Shown here piece by piece: positions 25,382-38,866 of a DNA stretch of 40,543 bases. Numbering within the stretch: position 1 is the first letter of the stretch; every line of letters begins with the position of its first letter. The stretch covers positions 1-40,543 of the forward strand of contig JAFGGN010000045.1 in assembly GCA_016930535.1 (NCBI GenBank), in the 5' to 3' direction. This stretch comes from a bacterium. GTDB taxonomy: Bacteria; Zhuqueibacterota; QNDG01; JAFGCO01. Both the position numbers and the translations under genes were made by a program. The notes under the pieces were generated by a model. It made no database searches and had not been told where the DNA came from. It saw only the letters and a list, made by a program, of their open reading frames with translations.

Positions 25382-25849
25382 ATGCCGCAGCTCGTTAAAG
25401 GCGGAAAATATGTTTTCGCCTGGTCACATGTTTCCGGTTCAGGCCGCATCCGCATCCCGGAAGAAGCATTGAAAGAATATGGATTCAATGCGGGGGATAA
25501 AATTTTCATCATCAACGGCAGCCGGACCTCGAAGGGATTTGCGATCACGAAACCGGACCTGATCCGGCACAGCCCGATTTACACTCAGATGGCCCGGAAT
25601 CAGGATCTGATCCAATTCAAACCGCTGCCAGGCGGGACCGTACGTATCGGGAAACGGTCCTATGCCTGGACAGAAATCGATGCCCAGGGAAGCTTCGGTC
25701 TCGATGAAGCCGTGCTTCACCAATATGATGTAAACTTCAATGACAATCTGCTCGTGGTCAGGGGCAGCGGTTTTGCACTGGGATTGATACGAACGGGTCC
25801 CATCGTGGAGGAAGCGCTGAAGCACCCGGAACTGATGACTTGCCGTTAA
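25382..25849 (+). CDS. Internally duplicated AbrB/SpoVT-like protein
   Basis: A 155-residue protein made of two homologous halves, 5-66 and 82-150. Each has a K/R-x-YAW strand (GKYVFAWSHVSGSGRIRIPEEAL; GKRSYAWTEIDAQGSFGLDEAV), then a helix and a final GD/ND-K/N-I/L strand (AGDKIFIINGS; FNDNLLVVRGS). The GRIRIPEEALKEYGFNAGDKIFII part looks like the swapped-hairpin AbrB/SpoVT DNA-binding fold, and I recall similar uncharacterised proteins in Clostridia. A duplicated copy in one chain would mimic an AbrB dimer. DNA binding is inferred. It stands alone: a 198-bp gap (25184-25381) precedes it, in which I see no convincing promoter, and it is followed by a small hairpin. Confidence 0.6.
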   Translation: MPQLVKGGKYVFAWSHVSGSGRIRIPEEALKEYGFNAGDKIFIINGSRTSKGFAITKPDLIRHSPIYTQMARNQDLIQFKPLPGGTVRIGKRSYAWTEIDAQGSFGLDEAVLHQYDVNFNDNLLVVRGSGFALGLIRTGPIVEEALKHPELMTCR

Positions 25850-25871
25850 CCGGTGAAGATCCGGCTGGTTT

Positions 25872-25888
25872 GCCGGGTGTATCCCGGC
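25872..25888 (+). terminator. Possible weak hairpin after AbrB-like gene
   Basis: GCCGGG and CCCGGC with a TGTAT loop lie 23 bp after the stop codon. No T tract follows, so the termination role is uncertain. Confidence 0.3.
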
Positions 25889-25985
25889 GCTGTCAGTGAA
25901 GGTGCTCTCGTCAGGAAGGGAAATAACTGTTTCGTTCGATTATATTATTGATGGTCAACCTCTTCCCAAAGAAAGGTGAATCGGC

Positions 25986-27929
25986 ATGAGAAAAACAGGA
26001 ACGGCCGGGCTTGTTCTCAGCCTTATTTTTATCATGGCCATACCGGCGTCTGCAGATATCCGTCTTCCGAAATTGGTCAGCGATGGCATGGTGCTGCAGC
26101 GTGACGCGCCGGTCCGGATCTGGGGCTGGGCCGCGGAAGGCGAGAAAATCACGGTTCATTTCATGAATTCGGCCTGCCCGGCCACTGCAGATGCGGGCGG
26201 TGAATGGGAGGTCATGCTCCCTCCCATGGACGCCGGCGGTCCATATAACATGCGGATCGAGGCCGGGAATTCAATCACGATTCACGATATCGTGATCGGA
26301 GATGTGTGGGTGTGTTCCGGACAGTCCAATATGCAGATGGCCCTGGGATGGCTCGGTATCTATCAGGATGAGATCGATCATTCGGAAAATCCGTTGATCC
26401 GCCAGTTCCTGGTGCCCTGGGAAGCGAATTTTAACGGGCGTGCGGAGGATGTGAAATCGGGAGCCTGGCAGAGCGCGAATCCGGAAAATGTCCGCCGTTT
26501 CACGGCCGTGGGGTACTTCTTTGCGAAAAAGCTGTATGAGGCCTATCACGTGCCCGTCGGGCTCATCAACGCATCCCTGGGCGGATCTTCGGCCGAAGCG
26601 TGGATCAGTGAGGAATCGATTCAATCGTTTCCGGATTATTACGAAACCGCTCAGCGGTTCAAAAAGCCGGGAACCCTCGATAGAATCAACAGACTGGATA
26701 ATGAAAGAATCCGCGAGTGGTTCCGGAATCTGAACGGGAGCGATGAGGGATACCGGGATCCTTCCGGGTCCTGGCGGAATTCGGGGCATGATACTTCCGG
26801 CTGGAAAACAATGCCGCTGCCCGGATACTGGGCGGATACGGAACTCGGCCCGGTCAACGGTGCGGTCTGGTTCAGGAAAACGATTTGGGTTCCGCCGGGC
26901 ATGGCCGGGAAACCGGCCGTATTGAGACTGGGACGCATCGTGGACTCGGATTCCGTTTTCATCAACGGCTGTTTTGCCGGAGCTACCGGATCCCAGTATG
27001 CGCAGAGGACCTATCCCTTGTCCGGGGATCTGCTGAAAGCAGGTGAAAACACCATCGTGATCCGTGTGATCAACCAGCGGCGTCACGGCGGTTTCGTACC
27101 GGGAAAAACATATGAATTGTTATATAGGGAAACGCGTATCGATCTGACGGGCGACTGGAGATACAGGCCGGGTGCCTTTGCGGAACCGCTGGAAGACGGG
27201 CTGTTTACGGGGAAAATCCCCACTGGCCTCTTCAACGGCATGCTTGCGCCACTGCTCAATTTCCGGATCAGGGGCGTGATCTGGTATCAGGGCGAATCCA
27301 ATACATCGAGGGCTTTCGAGCATTACGATCTTTTCAAGCTCCTCATCGGGGATTGGAGAAAGAACTGGGGACAGGGCGATTTTCCGTTTCTCTTCGTTCA
27401 GCTTCCGAATTTCGTGGAGGTGAACAATCAGACCACGTGTTACGACTGGGCAATTTTCCGCGAGAGCCAGCTGAAGGCCCTGTGCATACCGAACACGGGC
27501 ATGGCCGTCACCATCGATATCGGTGAATACAACGACATTCATCCCGTGAACAAGAGGGATGTGGGATACCGCCTGGCGCTGGCCGCGCAAAAAGCGGCCT
27601 ACGGAGAAAAGCATATCGTCTGTCCGGGACCGCTGTACCGGTCCATGAAAATCGTGGATCATAAAATTATCCTGGCTTTTTCGAACACGGGTAGCGGTCT
27701 TGCCGTCCAAAACGGAGGGACACCGGACGGATTTGAAATATGCGGGAAAGACAACCAATTCTTCCCGGCAAAAACGGAGATCAGGAAGAATCAGGTCGTG
27801 CTCTGGAGCGATCGGGTCGCCGACCCGGTGGCTGCCAGATATGCCTGGGCGAACAATCCGCAGGGGGCCAACCTGATCAATCAGGAAGGATTGCCGGCGT
27901 CGCCGTTCAGGACGAGCCCGCTGTATTGA
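25986..27929 (+). CDS. Sialate O-acetylesterase (SASA family)
   Basis: A 647-residue exported esterase that would remove O-acetyl groups from sialic acids or other acylated glycans. A signal peptide (1-23, IPASA) is followed by a beta domain and the catalytic motif VWVCSGQSNMQM (SGQSN at 111-115, serine nucleophile), the GESN block (VIWYQGESNTSR) and NDIHPVNKRDVG with the probable Asp-His pair. Between the first two blocks lies a ~150-residue galactose-binding-like insertion (DTSGWKTMPLPGYWADTELG, AVWFRKTIWVPPGMAGKPAVLRLGRIVDSDSVFINGCF). This layout is normal for SASA proteins of FCB bacteria. There is no type IX domain, so it is probably periplasmic. It sits in a glycan-degrading neighbourhood. 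Confidence 0.94.
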   Translation: MRKTGTAGLVLSLIFIMAIPASADIRLPKLVSDGMVLQRDAPVRIWGWAAEGEKITVHFMNSACPATADAGGEWEVMLPPMDAGGPYNMRIEAGNSITIHDIVIGDVWVCSGQSNMQMALGWLGIYQDEIDHSENPLIRQFLVPWEANFNGRAEDVKSGAWQSANPENVRRFTAVGYFFAKKLYEAYHVPVGLINASLGGSSAEAWISEESIQSFPDYYETAQRFKKPGTLDRINRLDNERIREWFRNLNGSDEGYRDPSGSWRNSGHDTSGWKTMPLPGYWADTELGPVNGAVWFRKTIWVPPGMAGKPAVLRLGRIVDSDSVFINGCFAGATGSQYAQRTYPLSGDLLKAGENTIVIRVINQRRHGGFVPGKTYELLYRETRIDLTGDWRYRPGAFAEPLEDGLFTGKIPTGLFNGMLAPLLNFRIRGVIWYQGESNTSRAFEHYDLFKLLIGDWRKNWGQGDFPFLFVQLPNFVEVNNQTTCYDWAIFRESQLKALCIPNTGMAVTIDIGEYNDIHPVNKRDVGYRLALAAQKAAYGEKHIVCPGPLYRSMKIVDHKIILAFSNTGSGLAVQNGGTPDGFEICGKDNQFFPAKTEIRKNQVVLWSDRVADPVAARYAWANNPQGANLINQEGLPASPFRTSPLY

Positions 27930-28057
27930 AACGGTCGAATTTTGAATATCACTGACAGGTAAACGGAAACATGGAGTGTCTCAGCCGTTCAATCGCGGAA
28001 ATGGCCGGACGAACCGGTCCCGGGGAGCCTGAAACGAGATTATGAAAGGAACATGAT

Positions 28058-30799
28058 ATGCGTAAACCTGCTTTGTGTATCATCCTGTTTATGGTTTGTC
28101 TGTCTCCACATATCCTGGATGCGATGGATGTTTTCGTATCAGGCATCACAAATCCTTCCGAAGCAAACGGCGTTTATATTCAGCAGCCGGGCACAATGTT
28201 CGGATACAATCACTGGAAACATGAAACCGAGAATTTTTATATCTATAATGATGATTGGAACGGATCCAGGTACTGGAATATCGATACGGATTATTCCGAC
28301 GACAACGATATGCTGTTTTACAGCGGCAGTCCCACGGATGACTCTCCCCTGGATGAGACATGGAGTCCGCTGAACGGAGCAGGTTCAGCCAGTGTGGTTG
28401 AATATGTAACGGCTCCCGAGATTGCGGTTCAGGGCAACGGACAGACCATTACCAGCGGAGACAACCTGACGTCGATTTATGACCATACGCAGTTTGGATC
28501 CGTGAGTGTCGTTTCCGGCACCCGGACACGCACATTCACGATTCTGAATACAGGAGCCGGTGCATTGACCCTGACAGGAAGTTCTCCCTACGTGGCCCTC
28601 AGCGGCACCCATGCCGGAGACTTTGCAGTCACGGCAGCTCCTTCGACCCCGGTGGCTTCGACCGGAAGCACCACCTTTGAGATCACGTTCGATCCATCCG
28701 GTTCAGGCGCCAGGGACGCGACAGTCTCCATTGCCAATGACGACAGTGATGAAAATCCCTATACCTTCAGCATTCAGGGAAGGGGTTACTATGCGAGGAA
28801 TCTGGTCGTATCGGGCATTGCGACACCGGCGGACGCCAATGGATTATACACGCATCAGGGCGACATCTGGGAGTATGAATACTGGAAGCATGAAACCAGC
28901 AGCTATTACCTGTACAATGACGAGTGGACCAACAATACACGCTACTGGAATATCGACAATGATACGGACGACGGTTCGAGCTATTTTTTTTCCAACGATC
29001 ATATCGAAGATCCGAATCCTGTACTTGTGACAAATTGGACCGCCAATAGCGGAACGGGCACACCGTCCGTAGCCGAGGCCACTCCTGTTCCTGAAATCAT
29101 CCTGTTCGGAAACGGCAAGGTCATCAATGACGGAGACGGCTCCCCGGATTTCAGCGACCACACGGAATTCGGATCGCTCGATGTGTCGTCCGGAACCCGC
29201 GCCAGAACCTTTTCAATTCAAAACAGCGGGCTGGCCACGCTGAACCTGACGGGATCCTCACCCTATGTGTCGGTGACCGGAACAAATGAATCGGATTTCA
29301 CGGTGACCGTCATTCCCTCAGCGTCTCTTGCTTCCGGAGCGAGTACGACCTTTGAAATCACGTTCGATCCGTCCGGATTGGGCACCCGGACCGCAACCGT
29401 TTCAATCGACAACAATGACAGTGACGAAAATCCCTATGACTTCAGCATTCAGGGTCGGGGCTTCACCCCTCAGAATCTGACGGTTACGGGAATCACCAAT
29501 CCCCCGGGGGCAAACGGCACATACATCCACCAGGGAATTTATGATGAATTTCAGTACTGGCAGCATACCTCCGGCAGTTATTATATTTACAACAACGATC
29601 TCGGGAGTGGTGCCAAATACTGGGACATCGATGCGGACATGGCCGGATCGCCCGCTTTGTTTTTCTCCAATGATCATCATGAGGATACGTCCCCGCTCAG
29701 TGTCCTCAGCTGGGCCATACAGAACGGTACGGGAACACCCGTGTTCGGTGTTGCCACTGCCTCTGTGACTTTTACGGATGGCAGCGCGTTTCTTCCGGAT
29801 ATAATACAGGGAAGCCCGGATCAGGTGCTGGGACGCTTCCATTTGGCTGGAGATTTTACCGGATCCTCACTGACCGCCGTTTCCGTTCGGCTTGACGGCG
29901 TCCGGACCGGTCTGAGTAATCTCAAATTGTGGTCCTCTCCGGATGCGGTTTTCGGCAGCGACACCCAGCTCGGTACGACGGTTGCCGGCGATCCGGGGAA
30001 TGGCGCTTCCGCTTCATTTACAGGATTTTCAAACCAGGTTACAACCGGGGGAGTGACGTATTTTCTCACGGGGGATGTCGCTGCAGGCGCCACTGGAATC
30101 GTCCGGGGTATAATCGTCCAGAACAGCAGTCTGACTCTGGACAATGGAACGCTTTCAGGCACCATTGCCGATGCGCCGCTTTCTTCACAGGATGCAAGCC
30201 TGCCTGTGGATCTGGTCTGTTTTTCCGCCCGCTGTGCAGGCCGGACGGTCATTCTGGAATGGATCACGGAGAGTGAGGTCGGCAACCTGGGTTATATTCT
30301 TGAACGGCAGGAGCAGGACGCAGACTGGATTCCCATCGCCTCGTACAAGACCCACGATGAACTCAAGGGACAGGGGAATACGTCATCCCGCACAGCATAC
30401 AGCTACAGCGATACCGGGGCGGAACCCGGAAAGACCTATATGTACCGTCTTTCGGATGTGAGACGGGACGGCGGTATCGCGGCACATGCTTCTCTTTCTT
30501 TCACGATGGATGCATTGCCGGAGAAGACGCAGATGGAGAATGCGTATCCCAATCCGTTCAATCCGAGCACATTTATCGGTTATCATCTGGCCGAAGATGC
30601 GGATGTGATTATCGCCGTATTTGACCTGCGGGGGCGCCGGATTCAAATCCTTCATGACGGACATCAGCCGGCAGGAAGTTATCATGTCTATTGGAACGGG
30701 AAGAATGAAAACGGAGCCAGGGCCGCAACGGGAACGTATTTTATCCGCATACAGACGGAAAATTTTATGCAGGTTCAGAAGGTGCTGCTGATGAAATGA
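28058..30799 (+). CDS. Large modular secreted protein: three Tyr/Trp-rich modules, two choice-of-anchor D domains, type IX sorting domain
   Basis: A 913-residue exported protein. After a signal peptide (1-22) come three copies of a ~92-residue module at 25-116, 248-340 and 472-566. Its pattern is SGI-x-NP-x-x-ANG-x-Y, then YWKHET-x-x-YY-I/L-YND, then YWNID, acidic residues, FFSNDHxED and a closing W. Between them are two choice-of-anchor-D (ASH-like) domains (119-243, 344-468), each ending DDSDENPYxFSIQGRG. A further beta region (~570-705), a fibronectin-III-like region (~712-800, VDLVCFSARCAGRTVILEWITESEVGN) and a type IX sorting domain (829-913, YPNPFNPST) follow. The repeats are spaced ~672 bp in the DNA. 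I cannot name the module. A surface adhesin or glycan-binding role is only inferred. Confidence 0.85.
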   Translation: MRKPALCIILFMVCLSPHILDAMDVFVSGITNPSEANGVYIQQPGTMFGYNHWKHETENFYIYNDDWNGSRYWNIDTDYSDDNDMLFYSGSPTDDSPLDETWSPLNGAGSASVVEYVTAPEIAVQGNGQTITSGDNLTSIYDHTQFGSVSVVSGTRTRTFTILNTGAGALTLTGSSPYVALSGTHAGDFAVTAAPSTPVASTGSTTFEITFDPSGSGARDATVSIANDDSDENPYTFSIQGRGYYARNLVVSGIATPADANGLYTHQGDIWEYEYWKHETSSYYLYNDEWTNNTRYWNIDNDTDDGSSYFFSNDHIEDPNPVLVTNWTANSGTGTPSVAEATPVPEIILFGNGKVINDGDGSPDFSDHTEFGSLDVSSGTRARTFSIQNSGLATLNLTGSSPYVSVTGTNESDFTVTVIPSASLASGASTTFEITFDPSGLGTRTATVSIDNNDSDENPYDFSIQGRGFTPQNLTVTGITNPPGANGTYIHQGIYDEFQYWQHTSGSYYIYNNDLGSGAKYWDIDADMAGSPALFFSNDHHEDTSPLSVLSWAIQNGTGTPVFGVATASVTFTDGSAFLPDIIQGSPDQVLGRFHLAGDFTGSSLTAVSVRLDGVRTGLSNLKLWSSPDAVFGSDTQLGTTVAGDPGNGASASFTGFSNQVTTGGVTYFLTGDVAAGATGIVRGIIVQNSSLTLDNGTLSGTIADAPLSSQDASLPVDLVCFSARCAGRTVILEWITESEVGNLGYILERQEQDADWIPIASYKTHDELKGQGNTSSRTAYSYSDTGAEPGKTYMYRLSDVRRDGGIAAHASLSFTMDALPEKTQMENAYPNPFNPSTFIGYHLAEDADVIIAVFDLRGRRIQILHDGHQPAGSYHVYWNGKNENGARAATGTYFIRIQTENFMQVQKVLLMK

Positions 30800-30914
30800 G
30801 ACGTGCGGATCATCATGCCGGATCCGGCCGGTCTGCAGGTGCAGATCAAGACATCGATGCACGGATGATTTAAATACGGACATGGAAATGAATGATATTT
30901 AAACAGGAGCGACA

Positions 30915-31277
30915 ATGAAAAAAACAGGGTTCAGGTTTATCACATGCATACTGGCCGGCTGCGGCCTGATCCTTCTGATGAGTTTATTGACTCCCAAAAT
31001 TCTGTGGCTAAGAATGTCACTCCTGATGCTCATCACTTACGTTGCCGTCCAGGTTTTTTATTTCTGGTCTGCACCCGTTCGTTTGAAACATTTCAATGCC
31101 GTTTTTATACCCCTATTCATGATAGTATCCGCTTTTTTAACCGTTGTCCGGCATGCGCTCATCGATCAGGATTTCAGGGCCGTCCATTGGATGCCGGTCG
31201 TTTTTGCCCTGATATTTCCGCTGATTTCAAGCTGGATCTATTCAAGATGCAGCGGCTGCCCGGAAAAAGAGGTGTAA
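30915..31277 (+). CDS. Small four-helix membrane protein of unknown function
   Basis: A 120-residue protein with AGGAG five bases before its ATG. There are four hydrophobic segments at about 6-26, 28-50, 60-82 and 92-110, and a Cys-containing tail (SRCSGCPEKEV). The small size and helix count resemble many unassigned inner-membrane proteins. I do not recognise a family. A promoter for the next genes begins eight bases after its stop. Confidence 0.6.
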   Translation: MKKTGFRFITCILAGCGLILLMSLLTPKILWLRMSLLMLITYVAVQVFYFWSAPVRLKHFNAVFIPLFMIVSAFLTVVRHALIDQDFRAVHWMPVVFALIFPLISSWIYSRCSGCPEKEV

Positions 31278-31284
31278 TATGATG

Positions 31285-31313
31285 TTGAAACGGCTGGAAT
31301 AATTCTTTATATT
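31285..31313 (+). promoter_or_regulatory. Promoter for the 31387 gene and the sulfatase
   Basis: TTGAAA (31285-31290), a 17-bp spacer and TATATT (31308-31313). The first ATG is 73 bp past the -10 box. Confidence 0.6.
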
Positions 31314-31386
31314 GTTATGAATCGATTGAATTTTTATCATTCCCGAATTGATCAGTTATCCAGGAATCGAACCAAGGAGGATCACG

Positions 31387-31782
31387 ATGAGAAAACGTCA
31401 TATTTTTACCTGGTTTATCGTTGTTACACTCGTGATGATGATTGCAGCCGTACAGGCGGGCAACTGGGAGAAACTGGGTGCGAGAACGGTCAATTACAAT
31501 GTGGACAGGGACGTCATACTGGTCGGCGAAAAGGAAGGCACATTTACGGCCATCAAACTGGCCGTCAACAAGGCCGGCATCCACGTCCTGGACATGAAGG
31601 TGCATTTTATGAACGGTGATGTGATGGATGTGGAGATCCGCAGTTTCATTCCGAAAAACGGGGAGACCCGTATAATCGACCTGCCCGGAAAAAACCGGAT
31701 GATCGAGAAGGTGGTATTCTGGTATAAAACACCGGCCAAAAAGGGGAAGGCCGCAAGGGTGAGGCTTTGGGGGAGACATTAA
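31387..31782 (+). CDS. Small secreted beta-rich protein, DUF2541/YaaX-like
   Basis: A 131-residue protein with AAGGAGG six bases before the ATG and a signal peptide (1-24, ending AAVQAG). The mature ~107 residues form a series of short strands: NWEKLGARTVNYNVDRDVILVGEKEG, FTAIKLAVNKAGIHVLDMKVHFMNGD, ETRIIDLPGKNRMIEKVVFWYKTP and ARVRLWGRH. The pattern matches my memory of the periplasmic DUF2541 group (E. coli YaaX), but I am not certain. Its function is not known. It overlaps the sulfatase start by 16 bp and is probably coupled to it. Confidence 0.72.
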   Translation: MRKRHIFTWFIVVTLVMMIAAVQAGNWEKLGARTVNYNVDRDVILVGEKEGTFTAIKLAVNKAGIHVLDMKVHFMNGDVMDVEIRSFIPKNGETRIIDLPGKNRMIEKVVFWYKTPAKKGKAARVRLWGRH

Positions 31783-33206
31783 AGAATTCTGCTCCGGCTC
31801 CGGTTACGCGCCGTGATTTTCTCGCACTGCTTGCCGCGGGAATTCCGGCCGTTGTGGCCGGATCCGGCTTAAAACCGGGCTCCGGACCGGAGCCCCTTCC
31901 GAATATCATCATCATCCTCACGGATGACCAGGGTTACGCGGATACGGGCTGCACCGGTGCGAAGGGCTATTCCACCCCCAATCTGGACCGCATGGCCGCG
32001 GAAGGCATGCGCTTTACGGATTTTTATGCGGGGTGCTCGGTCTGTACACCGTCCAGAGCATCGCTTCTGACCGGGTGTTATGCGCCGCGTGTCGGCCTGC
32101 CGCATGTCATCGGTCCCTCAGGTCCCTCCTGGACAGCCGAAGTGTCCAAAACAGGTTTGAACAGCAGTGAGACGACGATTGCCGGGATGCTGAAAACACT
32201 GGGTTATGCCACGGCCTGTTTCGGTAAATGGCATCTGGGGCATCATCCCGAATTCCTTCCCACGCGGCACGGATTCGATGAATATTTCGGCCTGCCCTAC
32301 AGCAACGACATGATTCCCGATATGTATCCGCCGCTGCCCCTGATCGACGGCGAGGAAACGGTCGGGACCGATCCGGACCAGACCCGGCTGACAACATGGT
32401 ACACGGAGAGGGCGTTGCAGTTCATCGAAAAAAACAGGAGCCGGCCGTTTTTCCTCTATGTGCCGCACAGCATGCCGCATATACCCCTGGCCGTATCTGA
32501 AAAATACAAAGGAAAAACCGGCGGGCTGTACGGGGACGTGATCATGGAAATCGACTGGTCCGTGGGTGAAATTTTAAAAAAGGTGGAGCAGCTCGATCTG
32601 GAGAAAAAGACGCTCGTTATTTTTACTTCGGACAACGGCCCCTGGCTCCGGTACGGCAATCATGCGGGCTCCGCACTGCCTCTGCGTGAAGGGAAAATGA
32701 CGACATTCGACGGGGGACAGCGCGTGCCGTGCATCATGCGCTGGCCCGGGAAAATCCCGGCGGGGAGCATATGCCATGAAATGGCGTCGAATATCGATTT
32801 TCTCCCCACCATCGCCGCGCTTACGGGAGCTGCTTTATCCGACACTGTCATCGACGGCAAGGATATCCGTGGTCTGCTGTATGGCGGTGCGGAAGCCAAA
32901 ACACCGCACGATGCGCTGTATTTTTACCGCGGCAATGAGCTTCAGGCGGTGCGCAGCGGTTCATGGAAACTCCACTTCGCCCACAGCTATACGCATCCGG
33001 TTCAGCCCGGAAAGGACGGAACGCCGGGAAGCACGGAGGACAGGGACCAGCCCCTGGCTCTGTACGATCTGGATCGGGATATCGGTGAAACAACCGATGT
33101 GTCTGCGTCGCATCCGGACGTGGTCCGGCGCCTGTCTGACATGGCAGAGAAATTCGATGCGGAACTGAAAAACAATATCCGGCCGCCTGGACGGACAGAC
33201 GGGTAA
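31767..33206 (+). CDS. Tat-exported sulfatase (S1 family, formylglycine type)
   Basis: A 479-residue sulfate esterase. A twin-arginine signal (TRRDFLALLAAG, Arg15-Arg16) indicates folded export, so the start must lie at or upstream of the TTG at 31767, which has AAGGGTGAGG just before it. The metal-binding DDQGYAD (53-59), the sulfatase signature CTPSR (93-97, Cys93 converted to formylglycine) and FGKWHLGH follow. SDNGPW is in the C-terminal half. The closest style is arylsulfatase/GalNAc-6-sulfatase-like S1. Maturation of Cys93 needs a formylglycine-generating or anSME enzyme, which is not in the window. It probably desulfates a polysaccharide. A repeat element follows the stop directly. Confidence 0.93.
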   Translation: MGETLKNSAPAPVTRRDFLALLAAGIPAVVAGSGLKPGSGPEPLPNIIIILTDDQGYADTGCTGAKGYSTPNLDRMAAEGMRFTDFYAGCSVCTPSRASLLTGCYAPRVGLPHVIGPSGPSWTAEVSKTGLNSSETTIAGMLKTLGYATACFGKWHLGHHPEFLPTRHGFDEYFGLPYSNDMIPDMYPPLPLIDGEETVGTDPDQTRLTTWYTERALQFIEKNRSRPFFLYVPHSMPHIPLAVSEKYKGKTGGLYGDVIMEIDWSVGEILKKVEQLDLEKKTLVIFTSDNGPWLRYGNHAGSALPLREGKMTTFDGGQRVPCIMRWPGKIPAGSICHEMASNIDFLPTIAALTGAALSDTVIDGKDIRGLLYGGAEAKTPHDALYFYRGNELQAVRSGSWKLHFAHSYTHPVQPGKDGTPGSTEDRDQPLALYDLDRDIGETTDVSASHPDVVRRLSDMAEKFDAELKNNIRPPGRTDG

Positions 33207-33207
33207 A

Positions 33208-33430
33208 TGAGTTTATGGGTATATGAGGCCCTGCGACCCTGCCACTGGAAGTACCACAGACAGCTGACCGCAGACCGTGAATGCTTCGGAGAGACGGAGA
33301 AGATGAGAAACGGAGAAAAAAAAGGATCGTGGACCGCATAAAGCTGGCAGAGAACCTGGTTTTTCTCCCGGTTTCTCCTCCTCACCGAGGCTCCGTTTCA
33401 CTTTCCGACCCAACGACCCAATAGACATAT
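33208..33430. repeat. Purine/pyrimidine hairpin repeat element (copy 3)
   Basis: It has the same order of modules as the element at 8530: an opening block ATGGGTATATGAGGCCC (33215 onward) starting right after a stop codon, CTGACCGCAGACCGTGAATGC, and a purine arm (GAGACGGAGA, GAGAAACGGAGA). A pyrimidine arm follows (TTTCTCCCGGTTTCTC, GGCTCCGTTTCAC). Two 8-mers GACCCAAC and GACCCAAT (33407-33422) then lead to ATAGAC, against five 8-mers in copy 1. It lies between convergent genes. No coding potential is seen. Confidence 0.82.
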
Positions 33431-33432
33431 TT

Positions 33433-34707
33433 TCACATAAACGGATTCAGATACAGGGTGCCCCGCTCCCGGATCTTCAGTTCGATCACACAATTTTCTC
33501 CGAACACGCTTTCCATCTGCTTGAAATATCCCCGGATCGCTTTCTTGGGCAGGAATACGAGAATGGTACCGGAGAAACCGCCTCCGTGGACGCGGCATGC
33601 GCCTGCCTTGATTTTATCGATATACATTTCAGTCAGTGCAAGTGCCACGGCCACACCCTGTTCCTGAACATAATGGGGTGCGTAAATATTCTGCAGATAC
33701 TTGTAAGATGAATCACCGGATTTTTTGATCAGGTCCACAAATGTCACAAAATCGCTGTTTTCGAGCGCTTTTACCTGGTCAAGGACACGTTCGTTTTCCT
33801 GAAGAAAATGGAATCCCCTGAGCACCGAACGGTCGCCCAATTCGATTCTCAATTGGGGTATTCTCTTTAAAAATGCCTGCATGGACACTTCACGCATCAC
33901 ACTGCCCTGGAACGTTTTTGCGACAGCCTTCATTTCTTCGGGTATGGCCGCATAATCATGCGTGAGATCCGCGTGATTGGTGCCCGTGTTCACCACGAGC
34001 ATACTGAAGTCCAGTTTGTTGAAATCCGCGCTGACTTTTCTGACGACCGGTCTGGCGGGATCCTTGAAGTCGATCGTAATCATGCCGCCTACGGCACAGG
34101 TCATCTGATCCATGAGACCGCAGGGCTTGCCGAAATACACATTTTCCGCATACTGGCAGAGTGCGGCCAGTGTTTCGGGCGGAATTTTGCCCTCATTAAA
34201 AAGTGCATTGAAAATCGTGGCGATCAGGATTTCCACGGATGCAGACGAGCTCAAACCGGATCCCGGCAGCACATCGCTGGTCATGCAGGCATGAAATCCG
34301 CCGATCCTGTACCCCAGCTGTTTCAGCCTTGCAGCGATTCCCCGTATCAATGCCTTGGTCGTTTCCTTTTCGCTTTTTACCACGTTGAGCTGATTCAGTT
34401 CCACGGTGAAAGGTTCCTCATATCTCTCGGATACCAGGACAATCAGGTCCGAATTGTTGGGAGCCGCGACCGCGACGGAATCCAGGTTGATGCTGGCGGC
34501 CAGAACCCTTCCATGATTGTGATCCGTATGATTACCCCCGATTTCGGTTCTTCCCGGGGTGCTGAAAAAATGGAGCGCTTCGCCGTCGAATATGTCCTTG
34601 TACTTTTCCATCAGGCTTTCGTAGCGCTGCATCTGGTAATTGACAACATGTTTGTCATCTGCGTAAATTTGCCTGAAAATCGAATCCAGTTTATGAATGT
34701 CGGTCAT
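33433..34707 (-). CDS. galK: Galactokinase
   Basis: A 424-residue cytoplasmic GHMP kinase that phosphorylates galactose to galactose 1-phosphate, the entry step of the Leloir pathway. It has the galactokinase signature PGRTEIGGNHTDHNHG (51-66), the ATP-binding LPGSGLSSSAS (147-157), catalytic Asp200 in GLMDQMTCAVGG, and the C-terminal GHMP motif (CRVHGGGFSGTILVF). GGAG lies eight bases before the ATG. Its start is 33 bp after the beta-galactosidase stop, so it is the third gene of the operon. No galT or galE is in the window. Confidence 0.97.
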   Translation of the reverse strand: MTDIHKLDSIFRQIYADDKHVVNYQMQRYESLMEKYKDIFDGEALHFFSTPGRTEIGGNHTDHNHGRVLAASINLDSVAVAAPNNSDLIVLVSERYEEPFTVELNQLNVVKSEKETTKALIRGIAARLKQLGYRIGGFHACMTSDVLPGSGLSSSASVEILIATIFNALFNEGKIPPETLAALCQYAENVYFGKPCGLMDQMTCAVGGMITIDFKDPARPVVRKVSADFNKLDFSMLVVNTGTNHADLTHDYAAIPEEMKAVAKTFQGSVMREVSMQAFLKRIPQLRIELGDRSVLRGFHFLQENERVLDQVKALENSDFVTFVDLIKKSGDSSYKYLQNIYAPHYVQEQGVAVALALTEMYIDKIKAGACRVHGGGFSGTILVFLPKKAIRGYFKQMESVFGENCVIELKIRERGTLYLNPFM

Positions 34708-34740
34708 GAAATGTTCTCCGGTTGTTGGGTCAAGATTGGT

Positions 34741-38824
<4,084 letters not shown>

Positions 38825-38866
38825 GGCCGGCTCCAAACATTGGTTTACATTGGTCCTCTGGATATC

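Noticed and set aside
31767..31810. Sulfatase gene starting later, without the Tat signal
   Set aside because: TRRDFLALLAAG is a clear Tat motif within the first 22 residues, so the start must precede it. The TTG at 31767 with AAGGGTGAGG just upstream is the best available choice.
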